From: Paenibacillus camerounensis
GTDB taxonomy: Bacteria > Bacillota > Bacilli > Paenibacillales > Paenibacillaceae
Assembly: GCF_000723885.1 (NCBI RefSeq)
Contig: NZ_CCDG010000052.1
Location: forward strand, 1 to 64,000
DNA length: 64,000 bases
Direction: 5' to 3'
Made by a program: the position numbers and the translations under genes. Below the pieces are notes generated by a model, which was given only the letters and a program-made list of their open reading frames with translations, did not search any database and was not told where the DNA came from. This document shows, piece by piece, positions 7,901 through 16,699 of the stretch; position 1 is the first letter of the stretch, and each line of letters begins with the position of its first letter.

Positions 7901-7932
7901 AAAGGCCATCCCTTGCTGGGCGGCCTTTTTTT
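7901..7932 (+). terminator. terminator after the MarR operon
   Basis: AAAGGCC and GGCCTTT form a stem around a 14-base loop, followed by a run of T. Confidence 0.8.
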
Positions 7933-8011
7933 GTATATAAGAGTTGCCGAGCTACTGGCGAACCGCTAGAATAAATGCAATATGCAGCATAACAAACGAT
8001 TTGCGGAGAGG

Positions 8012-9202
8012 ATGAGCCGGACAGTGAGCAGTTTTGAACCGTCGCACTTGCTGAATGCGTTGCCCAAGCAGTTTTTTGCTGCATTGGTTGCCAGGGCTGC
8101 ACAGGCGGCAGCGGAAGGGCATGATGTAATTAATCTGGGACAAGGCAACCCGGATATGCCGACTCCGCCCCATATTGTAGAAGCGCTGCGGAAGGCGGCA
8201 TCAGATCCGCTGAATCATAGATATCCGCCGTTCCGCGGGCACGGTTATCTTAAGGATGCAGCGGCTGCTTTTTACAAAAGAGAGTATGGAGTAGAGCTCG
8301 ATCCGCAGCGTGAGATCGCTGTTCTGCCCGGAGGCAAAACCGGCCTGGTTGAAGTGGTGCAGTGCCTGCTGAATCCCGGCGATACTGCACTTGTGCCGGA
8401 CCCGGGCTACCCCGATTACTGGTCAGGCATTGAGCTGGCCCGGGCGGTTATGGAGCTGATGCCGCTTAAGGAGGCACGAGGCTTCCTGCCGGATTACGGG
8501 GCTGTTAGCCCGGAAACAGCCGCTAAGGCGAAGCTGATGTTCCTCAATTATCCGAACAATCCGACCGGTGCGGTAGCTGATGAGGAATTTTTCCGGAAGA
8601 CAGTAGCCTTTGCTGCAGAGAACAGAATCTGTGTGGTGCATGATTTTGCCTATGCGGCAATCGGGTATGAGGGCCGGCGGCCGGTAAGTTATTTGCAGAC
8701 ACCCGGGGCCAAGGAGACGGGGATTGAAATCTACACATTGTCCAAAACCTATAATATGGCCGGCTGGCGTGTAGCCTTTGCCGCAGGGAATGCCAGTGTG
8801 ATTGAGAGCCTGAATCTGCTGCAGGATCACATGTATGTCAGCCTGTTCGGAGCGGTCCAGGAGGCTGCGGCAGCTGCCCTGCTCGGCCCGCAGGATGGCG
8901 TCCGGGCAAATGTGGCGCGGTACGAAGCCCGGCGCAACACGCTGATCTCCGGGCTTAGGGAAATCGGCTGGCAGGCGGATGCGCCACCGGGTTCCTTTTT
9001 TGCCTGGCTGCCAGTGCCTGCAGGGTTTACTTCACAGAGCTTTGCCGATCTGCTGCTGGATAAGGCACATGTGGTCGTCGCTCCGGGAATCGGCTTTGGC
9101 GCTTACGGTGAAGGATATGTGCGGATCGGGCTTGTGAGTGATGAGGCACGGCTGGCAGAGGCCATGAAACGGATTGCCGGGCTGAAGCTGTTTAAGACTT
9201 AG
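8012..9202 (+). CDS. class I/II pyridoxal-phosphate aminotransferase, MtnE-like
   Basis: About 396 residues. Fold-type I aminotransferase with the PLP lysine in TLSKTYNMAGWRVAF, the NYPNNPTGAV asparagine motif, and a final arginine in YVRIGLVS. The N-terminal LNALPKQFFAALVARAAQAA and DVINLGQGNPDMPTPPHIVEAL resemble MtnE, which transaminates 2-oxo-4-methylthiobutyrate to methionine. The start is uncertain: ATG 8012 touches GGAGAGG, GTG 8024 would match homologues better, and ATG 7982 has no ribosome binding site. No other methionine-salvage genes are adjacent, so substrate is tentative. Confidence 0.85.
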   Translation: MSRTVSSFEPSHLLNALPKQFFAALVARAAQAAAEGHDVINLGQGNPDMPTPPHIVEALRKAASDPLNHRYPPFRGHGYLKDAAAAFYKREYGVELDPQREIAVLPGGKTGLVEVVQCLLNPGDTALVPDPGYPDYWSGIELARAVMELMPLKEARGFLPDYGAVSPETAAKAKLMFLNYPNNPTGAVADEEFFRKTVAFAAENRICVVHDFAYAAIGYEGRRPVSYLQTPGAKETGIEIYTLSKTYNMAGWRVAFAAGNASVIESLNLLQDHMYVSLFGAVQEAAAAALLGPQDGVRANVARYEARRNTLISGLREIGWQADAPPGSFFAWLPVPAGFTSQSFADLLLDKAHVVVAPGIGFGAYGEGYVRIGLVSDEARLAEAMKRIAGLKLFKT

Positions 9203-9224
9203 CACAGAATAGCGGGGCATAGAG

Positions 9225-9608
9225 ATGAAGATAACGATAGTAAGCAAAGGTATCAGAACAAATGAAGTGTACTTTTCGTCAGACTTCGGCGAAGGGAAGG
9301 GAATCTGGTGCGGCGGCGCCCCGGCTCTGCCCGGAGAAGGGCGGGAGGCCGAATTCGAGCTGCCTGCGCTGCTTATGCGCTGGGTGGATATTATGCCGGC
9401 GCCGGCTGCAGACGGCAGCGGTATCCGTATGGACGGTGAGCACATCGTCTTAACCGGTATTCTGGAGAATATTGAAGAGGACGGGACTGCCTGTCTGAAG
9501 CTGGGCTCCAATCTGATCATGTTCGAATGCCTGGGGGAACCGATGGCGCTTGGCGGACAGGTGGAGCTTAGAACGCGGGAGCTGATGATCTATCCTGTGA
9601 ATCTTTAG
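9225..9608 (+). CDS. hypothetical protein (127 aa)
   Basis: I do not recognise a family. The protein is acidic and mostly predicted beta strand (ITIVSKGIRTNEVYFSSD, then short charged strands, ending QVELRTRELMIYPVNL). There is no signal peptide or membrane segment. It starts 23 bases after the aminotransferase stop and is probably co-transcribed with it. Codon use matches its neighbours, which supports a real gene. Confidence 0.65.
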   Translation: MKITIVSKGIRTNEVYFSSDFGEGKGIWCGGAPALPGEGREAEFELPALLMRWVDIMPAPAADGSGIRMDGEHIVLTGILENIEEDGTACLKLGSNLIMFECLGEPMALGGQVELRTRELMIYPVNL

Positions 9609-9719
9609 GGGAACGCTGCTGCTGCAGGAAGGGGAGCCGGGATATTCATAGCCACTCCTGTTCAATTAATGCTAAGATAAGGTTAGATTTGAAGTAAAGC
9701 TATAAGGAGCAGAAGTTCA

Positions 9720-10046
9720 ATGAACAGCGATATTCAGCAATTCAAGACGGAGTTTTTCAAAGCGCTGGCTCATCCGATGCGGATCCGCATCCTGGAACTG
9801 CTGAGCGAAGGCGAGAAGAATGTGAATGAGCTGCAGGCCATTCTCGGGTCGGAAGGCTCTGCGGTCTCCCAGCAGCTGGCTGTCCTCCGCGCCAAGAATG
9901 TGGTTGTCAGTGTCAAAGACGGCACAACAGTCATTTACTCTCTGCGCGATCCCCTGATCAAGGATTTGCTGGCTGTAGCCAGGCAGATATTCGATAATCA
10001 TCTCGTAAGTGCCATTTCTATTCTTGAAGGTATCCGCAGTGAATAA
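9720..10046 (+). CDS. ArsR family regulator without cysteines
   Basis: 108 residues with an ArsR-type winged helix: ALAHPMRIRILELLSEG, NVNELQAILGSEGSAVSQQLAVLRAKNVV, and a wing SVKDGTTVIYSLRDP. There is no cysteine at all, so a Cys-based metal or persulfide sensor site is excluded; His18 and acidic residues remain possible ligands. It is encoded directly upstream of a SulP transporter gene, but a terminator and a separate promoter lie between them. Control of the transporter is the natural inference. Confidence 0.9.
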   Translation: MNSDIQQFKTEFFKALAHPMRIRILELLSEGEKNVNELQAILGSEGSAVSQQLAVLRAKNVVVSVKDGTTVIYSLRDPLIKDLLAVARQIFDNHLVSAISILEGIRSE

Positions 10047-10074
10047 AATCCGCCCTCTCCAGGGCGGATTTCCC
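10046..10074 (+). terminator. terminator between arsR-type gene and sulP
   Basis: AAATCCGCCCT pairs with AGGGCGGATTT around a 4-base loop. It begins at the last base of the ArsR stop codon and separates the regulator from the SulP gene. Confidence 0.75.
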
Positions 10075-10075
10075 G

Positions 10076-10104
10076 TTGACAAGAGCGGCAGGCAGGAGTA
10101 ATGT
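10076..10104 (+). promoter_or_regulatory. promoter of sulP with nearby ATATTCA direct repeat
   Basis: TTGACA (10076-10081), 17 bases, TAATGT (10099-10104). Just downstream the heptamer ATATTCA occurs at 10112 and again at 10128, a 16-bp direct repeat across the expected start region that could be an operator for the neighbouring ArsR protein. Confidence 0.55.
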
Positions 10105-10153
10105 TTCTAATATATTCAAATAATCAGATATTCAGAGAAAAGAAGGTTAGAGG

Positions 10154-11929
10154 ATGACAGGGTGGGGCCGTTTTCAAGGCTACAGCATTGCTTCGCTGCG
10201 CAAGGATATCATTTCAGGGACAATCGTCGGCGTTATTGCCATTCCGCTCGGGATGGCTTTTGCTATTGCTTCCGGTGTGAAGCCGGAGTACGGAATCTAT
10301 ACGACCATTGTAGCGGGAATTCTCATTTCCCTGTTCGGCGGTACCAAATTCCAGATCGGCGGGCCAACCGGCGCGTTTATTCCGATTCTGTTCGCCATTG
10401 CAATGGAATACGGTTATGAGAATCTGCTGATTGCCGGAATGATGGCTGGAGTCATTCTGGTGGTTATGGGCCTGTTAAGGCTGGGAGTACTGATTAAATT
10501 TATCCCGAGGCCGGTAACGATCGGCTTTACCGCAGGAATAGCCGTTATTATCTTTACCGGGCAAATCGGAAATTTCCTCGGGCTGCAGGGGGTCAAACGG
10601 CACGAAGCCTTCATCGACAATATGAAGGAGCTTGGCCTGCACATCTCCACAGTGAATCTGTACAGTGTACTGACGGCTGTAATATGCCTGGCTGTCGTTA
10701 TACTGGGCTTGCGCTTTGCACCCAAAGTACCCGGATCGCTGGTAGGGCTGCTGTGCGCTACACTGCTTGCAGCACTGTTCTTCAGCGGCAAGGTTACGAC
10801 CATCGGTTCCGCATACGGCGATATCCCGAATACGCTGCCGAGCTTCCATTTCCCGGTAATCACCTGGGAGCGGATCAGGCTGCTGCTGCGCCCGGCATTT
10901 GTTATTGCGATGCTGGGGGCCATTGAGTCGCTGCTGTCGGCGGTTGTAGCCGACGGAATGTCTGGCAGCCGCCACAACAGCAACCGTGAGCTGGTCGGCC
11001 AGGGGATTGCCAATATTGCGGCCCCGTTGTTCGGAGGGATACCGGCTACAGGGGCTATCGCCAGAACAGCTACCAATATCCGCAGCGGGGCAGCTTCTCC
11101 GCTGTCAGGCGTGATCCACGGTGTGGTGGTCTTCCTGATCCTGCTGCTATTTGCACCGTATGCTTCCAGTATTCCGCTTGCGGCTATGGCGCCGATCCTT
11201 ATGGTGGTGGCCTGGAATATGAGTGAGCGCAAGCAGTTCCTTAAGCTGCTGAAGCTTAAGACCGGGGATTCCCTGGTGATGTTCATTACCTTCCTGCTGA
11301 CCATCTTCGCTGATCTTACGGTTGCTGTGGAGGCCGGGCTGGTGCTTGCCGTCATCCTGTTCGTGAAGCGGATGGGCGAGACCCATCTGGTCGCCAAGGT
11401 GCTGCCCGATCCGGAGTCTGTGAAGGTAGCTGCACACATGGTAACAGACAGCCATGACTGTCCGCAGATCGGAATCTATAATGTGGAAGGCCCGCTCTTC
11501 TTCGGAGCGGCTTACCGGTTCGATCGTACAATGCCTGAATCCGGGCCCGGCAAGCCGAAGCTGATTATTCTGCGTATGGGCAAGGTGCCGTTCATGGATA
11601 CGACCGGTGAGGAGAATCTTTCAGAGCTTGTGAAGCAGCTGCAGGCTGACGGGGGCAGGCTGATGATCTCCGGCATAGAGCCGCAGCCGCTGGAGCTGCT
11701 GAAGCGAACTGGCCTGTATGGCAGAATCGGAGCGGGGCAGTTCTACGCGCACACCGGCGATGCGATAAATGCTGCATTGTCCATGATTCAAACCAGCCAC
11801 TGTGCAGGGTGTAAGCATGCTGCTTTCCGTGAATGTGCAGCACTGGCCGGGGTTCAGGAAGCGCAGGGCAGAACCGGCTTTAAGAGCCATAAGCCTGCTA
11901 TTACCGGCAAGCTCAGCGGCGGCATCTGA
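10154..11929 (+). CDS. SulP family anion transporter with STAS domain and cysteine tail
   Basis: 591 residues. SLC26/SulP permease: about eleven hydrophobic segments between residues 15 and 420, with IGGPTGAF near residue 75 and a GGIPATGAIARTATNIRSGA stretch typical of the core domain. A STAS domain follows (about 440-545: PQIGIYNVEGPLFFGAAYRF, ILRMGKVPFMDTTGEENL). The protein then ends in an extension with HCAGCKHAAFREC, a CxxCx6C cluster not part of the usual family. Likely transports sulfate, bicarbonate or another oxyanion; substrate not determined. Probably controlled by the upstream ArsR protein. Confidence 0.92.
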   Translation: MTGWGRFQGYSIASLRKDIISGTIVGVIAIPLGMAFAIASGVKPEYGIYTTIVAGILISLFGGTKFQIGGPTGAFIPILFAIAMEYGYENLLIAGMMAGVILVVMGLLRLGVLIKFIPRPVTIGFTAGIAVIIFTGQIGNFLGLQGVKRHEAFIDNMKELGLHISTVNLYSVLTAVICLAVVILGLRFAPKVPGSLVGLLCATLLAALFFSGKVTTIGSAYGDIPNTLPSFHFPVITWERIRLLLRPAFVIAMLGAIESLLSAVVADGMSGSRHNSNRELVGQGIANIAAPLFGGIPATGAIARTATNIRSGAASPLSGVIHGVVVFLILLLFAPYASSIPLAAMAPILMVVAWNMSERKQFLKLLKLKTGDSLVMFITFLLTIFADLTVAVEAGLVLAVILFVKRMGETHLVAKVLPDPESVKVAAHMVTDSHDCPQIGIYNVEGPLFFGAAYRFDRTMPESGPGKPKLIILRMGKVPFMDTTGEENLSELVKQLQADGGRLMISGIEPQPLELLKRTGLYGRIGAGQFYAHTGDAINAALSMIQTSHCAGCKHAAFRECAALAGVQEAQGRTGFKSHKPAITGKLSGGI

Positions 11930-11966
11930 CGGGAAGGCCTTTTCTTGCTCCTGCATCTTAAATATA

Positions 11967-12010
11967 ATATAACAGCCCGGGTGCATCCTGACGCCCGGGC
12001 TGTTATATTT
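11967..12010 (+). terminator. terminator after sulP
   Basis: ATAACAGCCCGGG and CCCGGGCTGTTAT are perfect complements with a 12-base loop and a T-rich tail. Confidence 0.9.
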
Positions 12011-12053
12011 ATTATGGTTGTCCCATTCTAACGGATAAGGAGAACATTCCCTG

Positions 12054-12752
12054 ATGAAGGAACTGAATTATACAAAGGTATTCATACTGTTAGCCGGCCT
12101 GTCCCTGGCTACGCTGGGGGTGTACCGGGTAGTTTCGCTGCGGACCGATACATACTTTAATTTTCTGCTGTGGAATTTGTTTCTGGCCTGGATTCCTTTT
12201 CTGTTCTCAAGTGCTGCATACATGCTGGATAAACAGAAATTCAGCGGCATGCTGCTGCTGCCGCTGGGCATTGCCTGGCTGCTGTTTTTTCCGAATGCGC
12301 CGTATCTGATGACCGATCTGCTGCATCTGACCGCACGCAAAGGCATCTATATCGTCAGCGGAGAGGTTCAGAGCCGGTTCTGGTATGACCTCGTTACGCT
12401 GCTGCTGTTCACCTGGAGCGGCTGGCTGACAGGCTTCTTCTCGCTGTACCAGTTCCAGAGTGTCATTACCCGCAAAAGCAATCTGTTCTTCTCATGGATC
12501 TTTGTGCTCGCAGCCTGCGCATTGGGGGGGTACGGGGTGCTGCTGGGCCGGGTCTATCGGCTGAACAGCTGGGATGTGCTGACAGACTGGCACCAGCTGG
12601 TTCAGCTGGTTAAGGACAGCCTGAACCAGCAGTCGCTGTTCTTCAGCCTGTTCACAGCGGTCGTGCTGCTGGTTATTTATGCTACGCTGTACTTCCTGCT
12701 AAACGGGCTGATCAGCGGCGGGAGGAGCTATTCGAGAGGCGGCAAAAGGTAG
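12054..12752 (+). CDS. DUF1361 domain-containing membrane protein
   Basis: 232 residues with about six transmembrane helices. It contains the conserved LPLGIAWLLFFPNAPYLMTDLLHL region of DUF1361 and a GVLLGRVYRLNSWDVL segment. Start ATG 12054 follows AAGGAG. The 3' end overlaps the convergent alkyltransferase-like gene by 25 bases, so the last residues of both proteins share DNA. Function of the family is unknown. Confidence 0.85.
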   Translation: MKELNYTKVFILLAGLSLATLGVYRVVSLRTDTYFNFLLWNLFLAWIPFLFSSAAYMLDKQKFSGMLLLPLGIAWLLFFPNAPYLMTDLLHLTARKGIYIVSGEVQSRFWYDLVTLLLFTWSGWLTGFFSLYQFQSVITRKSNLFFSWIFVLAACALGGYGVLLGRVYRLNSWDVLTDWHQLVQLVKDSLNQQSLFFSLFTAVVLLVIYATLYFLLNGLISGGRSYSRGGKR

Positions 12753-13075
12753 TCCGCCAGCTCTGGATCAGGCGCGGGTACAAACTGGAACAGCTCCAGA
12801 TTGACTGCCCCGTCTGCCGTAAATTCTATGCCTTCGCCGAGCAGGTACAGCTTCTGGAGCGAGCCGGATTCATCCTCCAGGGCGATTCTTCCTTTGGCAT
12901 TGACAACCCTGTGCCAGGGAAGCTTGTACTTCCGGCTCATGGAATGCAGTATCCGCACAACCTGTCTGGCTGCCCGGGGGCTTCCGGCAGCTCTGGCTAC
13001 CCCGCCATAGGTCATGATCTTTCCTTCTGGGATGGATTGGATAACGGCAATAACCCTTGCAGTAAATGGTGTCAT
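12728..13075 (-). CDS. alkyltransferase-like protein (ATL, MGMT family)
   Basis: 115 residues equal to the DNA-binding C-terminal domain of O6-alkylguanine transferases. The active-site cysteine motif PCHRV is PWHRVV here (W54), the hallmark of alkyltransferase-like proteins, which bind O6-alkylguanine and hand it to nucleotide excision repair without removing it. Helix-turn-helix and arginine finger region AAGSPRAARQVVRIL is present. A true Ogt with the cysteine is encoded at 49.8 kb. Convergent 25-bp overlap with the DUF1361 gene. Confidence 0.92.
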   Translation of the reverse strand: MTPFTARVIAVIQSIPEGKIMTYGGVARAAGSPRAARQVVRILHSMSRKYKLPWHRVVNAKGRIALEDESGSLQKLYLLGEGIEFTADGAVNLELFQFVPAPDPELADYLLPPLE

Positions 13076-13102
13076 AGATTCTCCTTAGAATGTGTCGGCT
13101 AA

Positions 13103-13639
13103 ATGAAAACAGAGGATGTGCTGTTGTTGGGATCACTTATTCCCGCTAAAAAAGGCATGAGACTGTCGCCTGACGACCCTAAAGGGCTCGGCGGCTGGCT
13201 GGTGCTAGTCCAGATTGGACTGTATGTTACGTTAATCAGATCCTTCCTTATGGTCTATGATTTCTTCCTTAACTCGCACGGCAGTGAAGGCTGGAATGCT
13301 TTAACTTCCCCGGGTTCGGCAGATTATCATACATTATGGAAGCCTACGCTGGTTTTCGAGGTGAGTGCAAATATTATTCTGCTGCTGCTTACTGTATATT
13401 TGCTTATTTTATTGTATAACAAAAGGGCCGTTTTTCCGCGCTGGCTGATTCTATATTATATCATCGGCCTGGGGATGCAGATCATCCTGATTATATTGGT
13501 CTCTAACATTCCACAATCCGCTGAGCTGACTGCCGGCAGCAGCCTGCTGTCGAACATTGCGCGGGGGCTTGTGAACAGCCTCATCTGGACTGCCTACATT
13601 CTTCGCTCCAAGAGAGTGCAGAATACCTTCGTGAATTAA
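13103..13639 (+). CDS. DUF2569 domain-containing membrane protein
   Basis: 178 residues with four predicted membrane helices. The N-terminal GLGGWLVLVQIGLY motif is characteristic of DUF2569. The gene starts 27 bases from the divergent ATL start, so the promoters must overlap or be shared. ATG 13103 has no strong Shine-Dalgarno sequence; the upstream region is short. Function unknown. Confidence 0.8.
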   Translation: MKTEDVLLLGSLIPAKKGMRLSPDDPKGLGGWLVLVQIGLYVTLIRSFLMVYDFFLNSHGSEGWNALTSPGSADYHTLWKPTLVFEVSANIILLLLTVYLLILLYNKRAVFPRWLILYYIIGLGMQIILIILVSNIPQSAELTAGSSLLSNIARGLVNSLIWTAYILRSKRVQNTFVN

Positions 13640-13656
13640 ATCAGCAGAACACAAAT

Positions 13657-13679
13657 AAAGCCGCAGCCGCGGCTTTTTT
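13657..13679 (+). terminator. terminator after DUF2569 gene
   Basis: AAAGCCGC and GCGGCTTT with a 4-base loop, then T run. Confidence 0.8.
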
Positions 13680-13766
13680 GCTGTTCTCTTATAGCAGACG
13701 GACGAATAGGAGTGCAGGCGGCGGGGGATAATCAACTCAAAAGAAGAATAGACAGGAGTGACGGCT

Positions 13767-15311
13767 GTGACGAATGCGGGAATAACGGCAAACAGCGAAC
13801 ATTCTGCCCAGAAGGTTGATTCCTCCCGTCCTATGAGCTGCTCTATGGATGACACGCTGGCGTGGTTCCGGCAGGTATTTTGTAATGACGGCACCCTTAG
13901 AATACGTGTGATAGAAAATGATCATGGCGAGCGTATCCGCTGCTCAGTCGTCTATGTGGACGGCATGATTGACCGTGAGCTGATTCAGAGCGGCGTGATG
14001 AGGCCGGTTATGGACTATGAATTCACGGACGGGGACAGGGGAAATCGGGCCCGGCTGATGGAACTGGTCCGTACCAGAGTAATTACGATCAGCGATGTGA
14101 CCGTTTCGGAGCAGCTGGATGAGCTGATTGGCGCCGTGGTCAGCGGTAAAACCGTTTTTTTGCTGGACGGCTATGCCGGCGCACTGACTATCAATGCACA
14201 GAGCTGGGAGACACGCTCTATAGAAGAACCTATGACAGAGAAGGCGGTACGCGGGCCGCGGGACGGTTTTAATGAATCACTGTTGACCAATCTGACGCTG
14301 ATCCGCCGCAGAGTGCAGAATTCTGACCTGAAATTTGTGTTCACCGACATCGGCACCCGGACCAAAACCCAGACCTGCATCTGCTACATGGAAAGCCTCG
14401 CCTCGCCGGATATTCTGAAGGAGCTGCATGACAGGCTGGCCCGGGTCGAAATCGACCATCTGCTGGATACAGGCTACCTGGCGGAGCTGATCCGTGATGA
14501 GCCCTATTCTCCCTTTGAAATGATTGGAAGCACAGAACGTCCGGACTCGGTAGTAGGTAAAATAATGGAGGGCCGTATTGCCGTACTGATCGAAGGCAGC
14601 CCCTTTGCCCTTACACTGCCTTATGTATTTGTGGAGAATTTCCAGGCCAGTGAGGATTATTACATCAATTATTACTATGCCAGCTTTAACCGGCTGCTCA
14701 GAGTGCTGGGTGCCTTTATGTCTATCAGTATTCCTGCGTTCTATCTGGCGATGGTTACTTACAGCCAGGAGATGGTACCGACCCTGCTGCTGCTCAGCAT
14801 TGCCACTGCACGCCTGTCAGTGCCTTTTCCTACAGTGGTTGAGGCGGTAATCATGCTGACGATCTTTGAGATTCTGCGTGAAGCCGGAGCGAGGATTCCC
14901 AATTCAATCGGGCAGGCGGTCAGCATCGTAGGCGCACTGGTGCTCGGCCAGGCTGCAGTTGATGCGCGGATTGTCAGTGCCCCGATGGTAATTGTCGTAG
15001 GACTGACAGGGATCACCACCCTGCTTAACCCCCGGCTTACCGGACCCTTGATTATTGTACGGATAGCTCTGCTGCTAAGCGCCTTTGTCTTCGGCATCTT
15101 CGGGTACTTCTTCGGGCTGCTCGGGCTGGTTATTCACCTGATGAGCCTGCGCTCCTTCGGCGTTCCCTATATGCTCGGAGTGGGCTCGATCCGTCCGCAG
15201 GATATTAAGGATACGGCAGTCCGTGCACCCTGGTGGGATATGTATCTCCGTCCGGCAATTATCGGGGCGCGCAATATGAAGCGGAAGCCTCAGAAGCGGG
15301 GGAGACGATGA
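13767..15311 (+). CDS. spore germination protein, GerA (A-subunit) family
   Basis: About 514 residues. A large hydrophilic N-terminal domain (residues 1-290) is followed by membrane helices (about 300-480) with SFNRLLRVLGAFMSISIPAFYLA and PFPTVVEAVIMLTIFEILREAG, both diagnostic of the A subunit of germinant receptors. GTG 13767 is chosen because AGGAG ends eight bases upstream; GTG 13758 overlaps it. It is first of a four-gene operon A-C-small ORF-B. Acts in the inner membrane of the spore. The germinant cannot be predicted. Confidence 0.95.
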   Translation: MTNAGITANSEHSAQKVDSSRPMSCSMDDTLAWFRQVFCNDGTLRIRVIENDHGERIRCSVVYVDGMIDRELIQSGVMRPVMDYEFTDGDRGNRARLMELVRTRVITISDVTVSEQLDELIGAVVSGKTVFLLDGYAGALTINAQSWETRSIEEPMTEKAVRGPRDGFNESLLTNLTLIRRRVQNSDLKFVFTDIGTRTKTQTCICYMESLASPDILKELHDRLARVEIDHLLDTGYLAELIRDEPYSPFEMIGSTERPDSVVGKIMEGRIAVLIEGSPFALTLPYVFVENFQASEDYYINYYYASFNRLLRVLGAFMSISIPAFYLAMVTYSQEMVPTLLLLSIATARLSVPFPTVVEAVIMLTIFEILREAGARIPNSIGQAVSIVGALVLGQAAVDARIVSAPMVIVVGLTGITTLLNPRLTGPLIIVRIALLLSAFVFGIFGYFFGLLGLVIHLMSLRSFGVPYMLGVGSIRPQDIKDTAVRAPWWDMYLRPAIIGARNMKRKPQKRGRR

Positions 15312-16465
15312 AAGGGCCAGCATCCCGGTTGTTAGCTGTGCTGCTTGCCGTATGTATGCTTGTCAGTCTTTCAGGCTGCTGGAATTACTCAGAGATTGAT
15401 GATATGTCGATTGTGGCTGGCGTAGCTCTTGATACAAACAAAGCAGACAACAACATTCAGATGACGGTAGAGATGGTTGATACGCAGGGAGGGCTGCAGG
15501 ATAATGAGACCGGCTTCAAAATATTGAGCCTGAGCGGCGATACTATTTTTAATATTGCCCGCAGTATGATTTCCATTACCGGACGTAAGCTGTTCTGGAG
15601 TCATGCCAAGGTTATTATTATCAGCGAGGAACTGGCACGGGAGGGCCTTATCAAGGTCATTGACTGGTACAGCAGGGATACAGAGACCCGTGCGGATGTA
15701 TTTATATTTATTTCCGGTGAACAAAATGCCCGGCAGGTGCTTGATTTAAACAGTACGAAAAAGACTATCATATCCTTCGAGCTGGCGCAGATGATGAGGG
15801 ATGAGAAATTTACGGGCACTGCGCCGGTGGTGGAAATCTGGGATTTTATCGACAAGCTGGAGACGCCGGGGAAAAATGCCATCGCCCCGCTGATTAATAT
15901 CAGTGAAGTTAACGGACAGAAGAACGAGCGTGTTGCCGGAGCAGCAGTATTTGTTGGGGACCGGATGGTCGGCAAGCTGGACGGGAAAGAGACCCAATTC
16001 ACACTTTTTGCTAAAAACGACATCAAGGGCGGGGTGCTGACAGTAGACAATGAGCGCGGAATCCCTACCTACTCGCTGGAGATATTATCGAGCCGGACAA
16101 AAGTAAAGCCTGTCTGGACAGGCGGCAAGCTGCAGCTCCAAGTCAGTACCCTCACCCATACCGGGCTTGATGAAGTAATGAGCACTGTGGATCTGAACGG
16201 CAAGGAGAGCATTCAGGCTATTGAGGAACGGGCAAGCGCAGACTTGCAGGAGCAGATTCTCGCTGTAATCCGCAAGGTTCAAAGGGAATATCAGGCGGAT
16301 ATATTCGGATTCGGCAAGGCTGTGCATGATGATATGCCGCAGATCTGGCACGGGATTGAGAAGAGATGGCCGCAGGAATTCAAGGAGCTGGATATAAAGG
16401 TCACTTCAAAGGTAGTGATTCAGAGTACTGCCAAGTCGTCCAGAACGATTAAGTTAGGAGATTGA
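15308..16465 (+). CDS. Ger(x)C family spore germination lipoprotein
   Basis: 385 residues. Lipoprotein signal peptide LLAVLLAVCMLVSLSGC with the lipobox cysteine near residue 23, followed by WNYSEIDDMSIVAGVALD, the standard start of mature GerC-type subunits. Its ATG overlaps the GerA-family stop codon (ATGA), so translation is coupled. It is the C subunit of the germinant receptor, anchored outside the inner spore membrane. Confidence 0.95.
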   Translation: MKGPASRLLAVLLAVCMLVSLSGCWNYSEIDDMSIVAGVALDTNKADNNIQMTVEMVDTQGGLQDNETGFKILSLSGDTIFNIARSMISITGRKLFWSHAKVIIISEELAREGLIKVIDWYSRDTETRADVFIFISGEQNARQVLDLNSTKKTIISFELAQMMRDEKFTGTAPVVEIWDFIDKLETPGKNAIAPLINISEVNGQKNERVAGAAVFVGDRMVGKLDGKETQFTLFAKNDIKGGVLTVDNERGIPTYSLEILSSRTKVKPVWTGGKLQLQVSTLTHTGLDEVMSTVDLNGKESIQAIEERASADLQEQILAVIRKVQREYQADIFGFGKAVHDDMPQIWHGIEKRWPQEFKELDIKVTSKVVIQSTAKSSRTIKLGD

Positions 16466-16469
16466 TGCT

Positions 16470-16673
16470 GTGCCCATTGTAGTCGTGCTGATATATGTAT
16501 TTATTGTCTGGCTGGATGCCTACGGTCTGCTGAAGCAGGGGAAAAAACGGGATTTTTACATGTGCTCGGTACTATGCCTGATTTCCTTCTCACTGGCCTT
16601 CAGTCTGGCGATGCATTGGCAGATTCCCAGCCCCTCAGCGCCGATTGTCCGATTCATTCAACAGTTATTCTGA
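16470..16673 (+). CDS. small membrane protein of the ger operon
   Basis: 67 residues with two hydrophobic helices (about 3-20 and 30-48) separated by a basic loop KQGKKRDFY. GTG start nine bases after TTAGGAG and only four bases after the GerC-family stop. I cannot assign a named family; small two-helix D-type subunits are known in some ger operons and modulate receptor function, so that is the best guess. Confidence 0.75.
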   Translation: MPIVVVLIYVFIVWLDAYGLLKQGKKRDFYMCSVLCLISFSLAFSLAMHWQIPSPSAPIVRFIQQLF

Positions 16674-16699
16674 GGGCTCAGAGGAAAGGAGGGGAGGTT

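Noticed and set aside
10414-11439. 341-codon open frame antisense to the SulP gene
   Set aside because: Long antisense frame caused by codon bias in a GC-rich gene; the plus-strand product is a complete SulP transporter.
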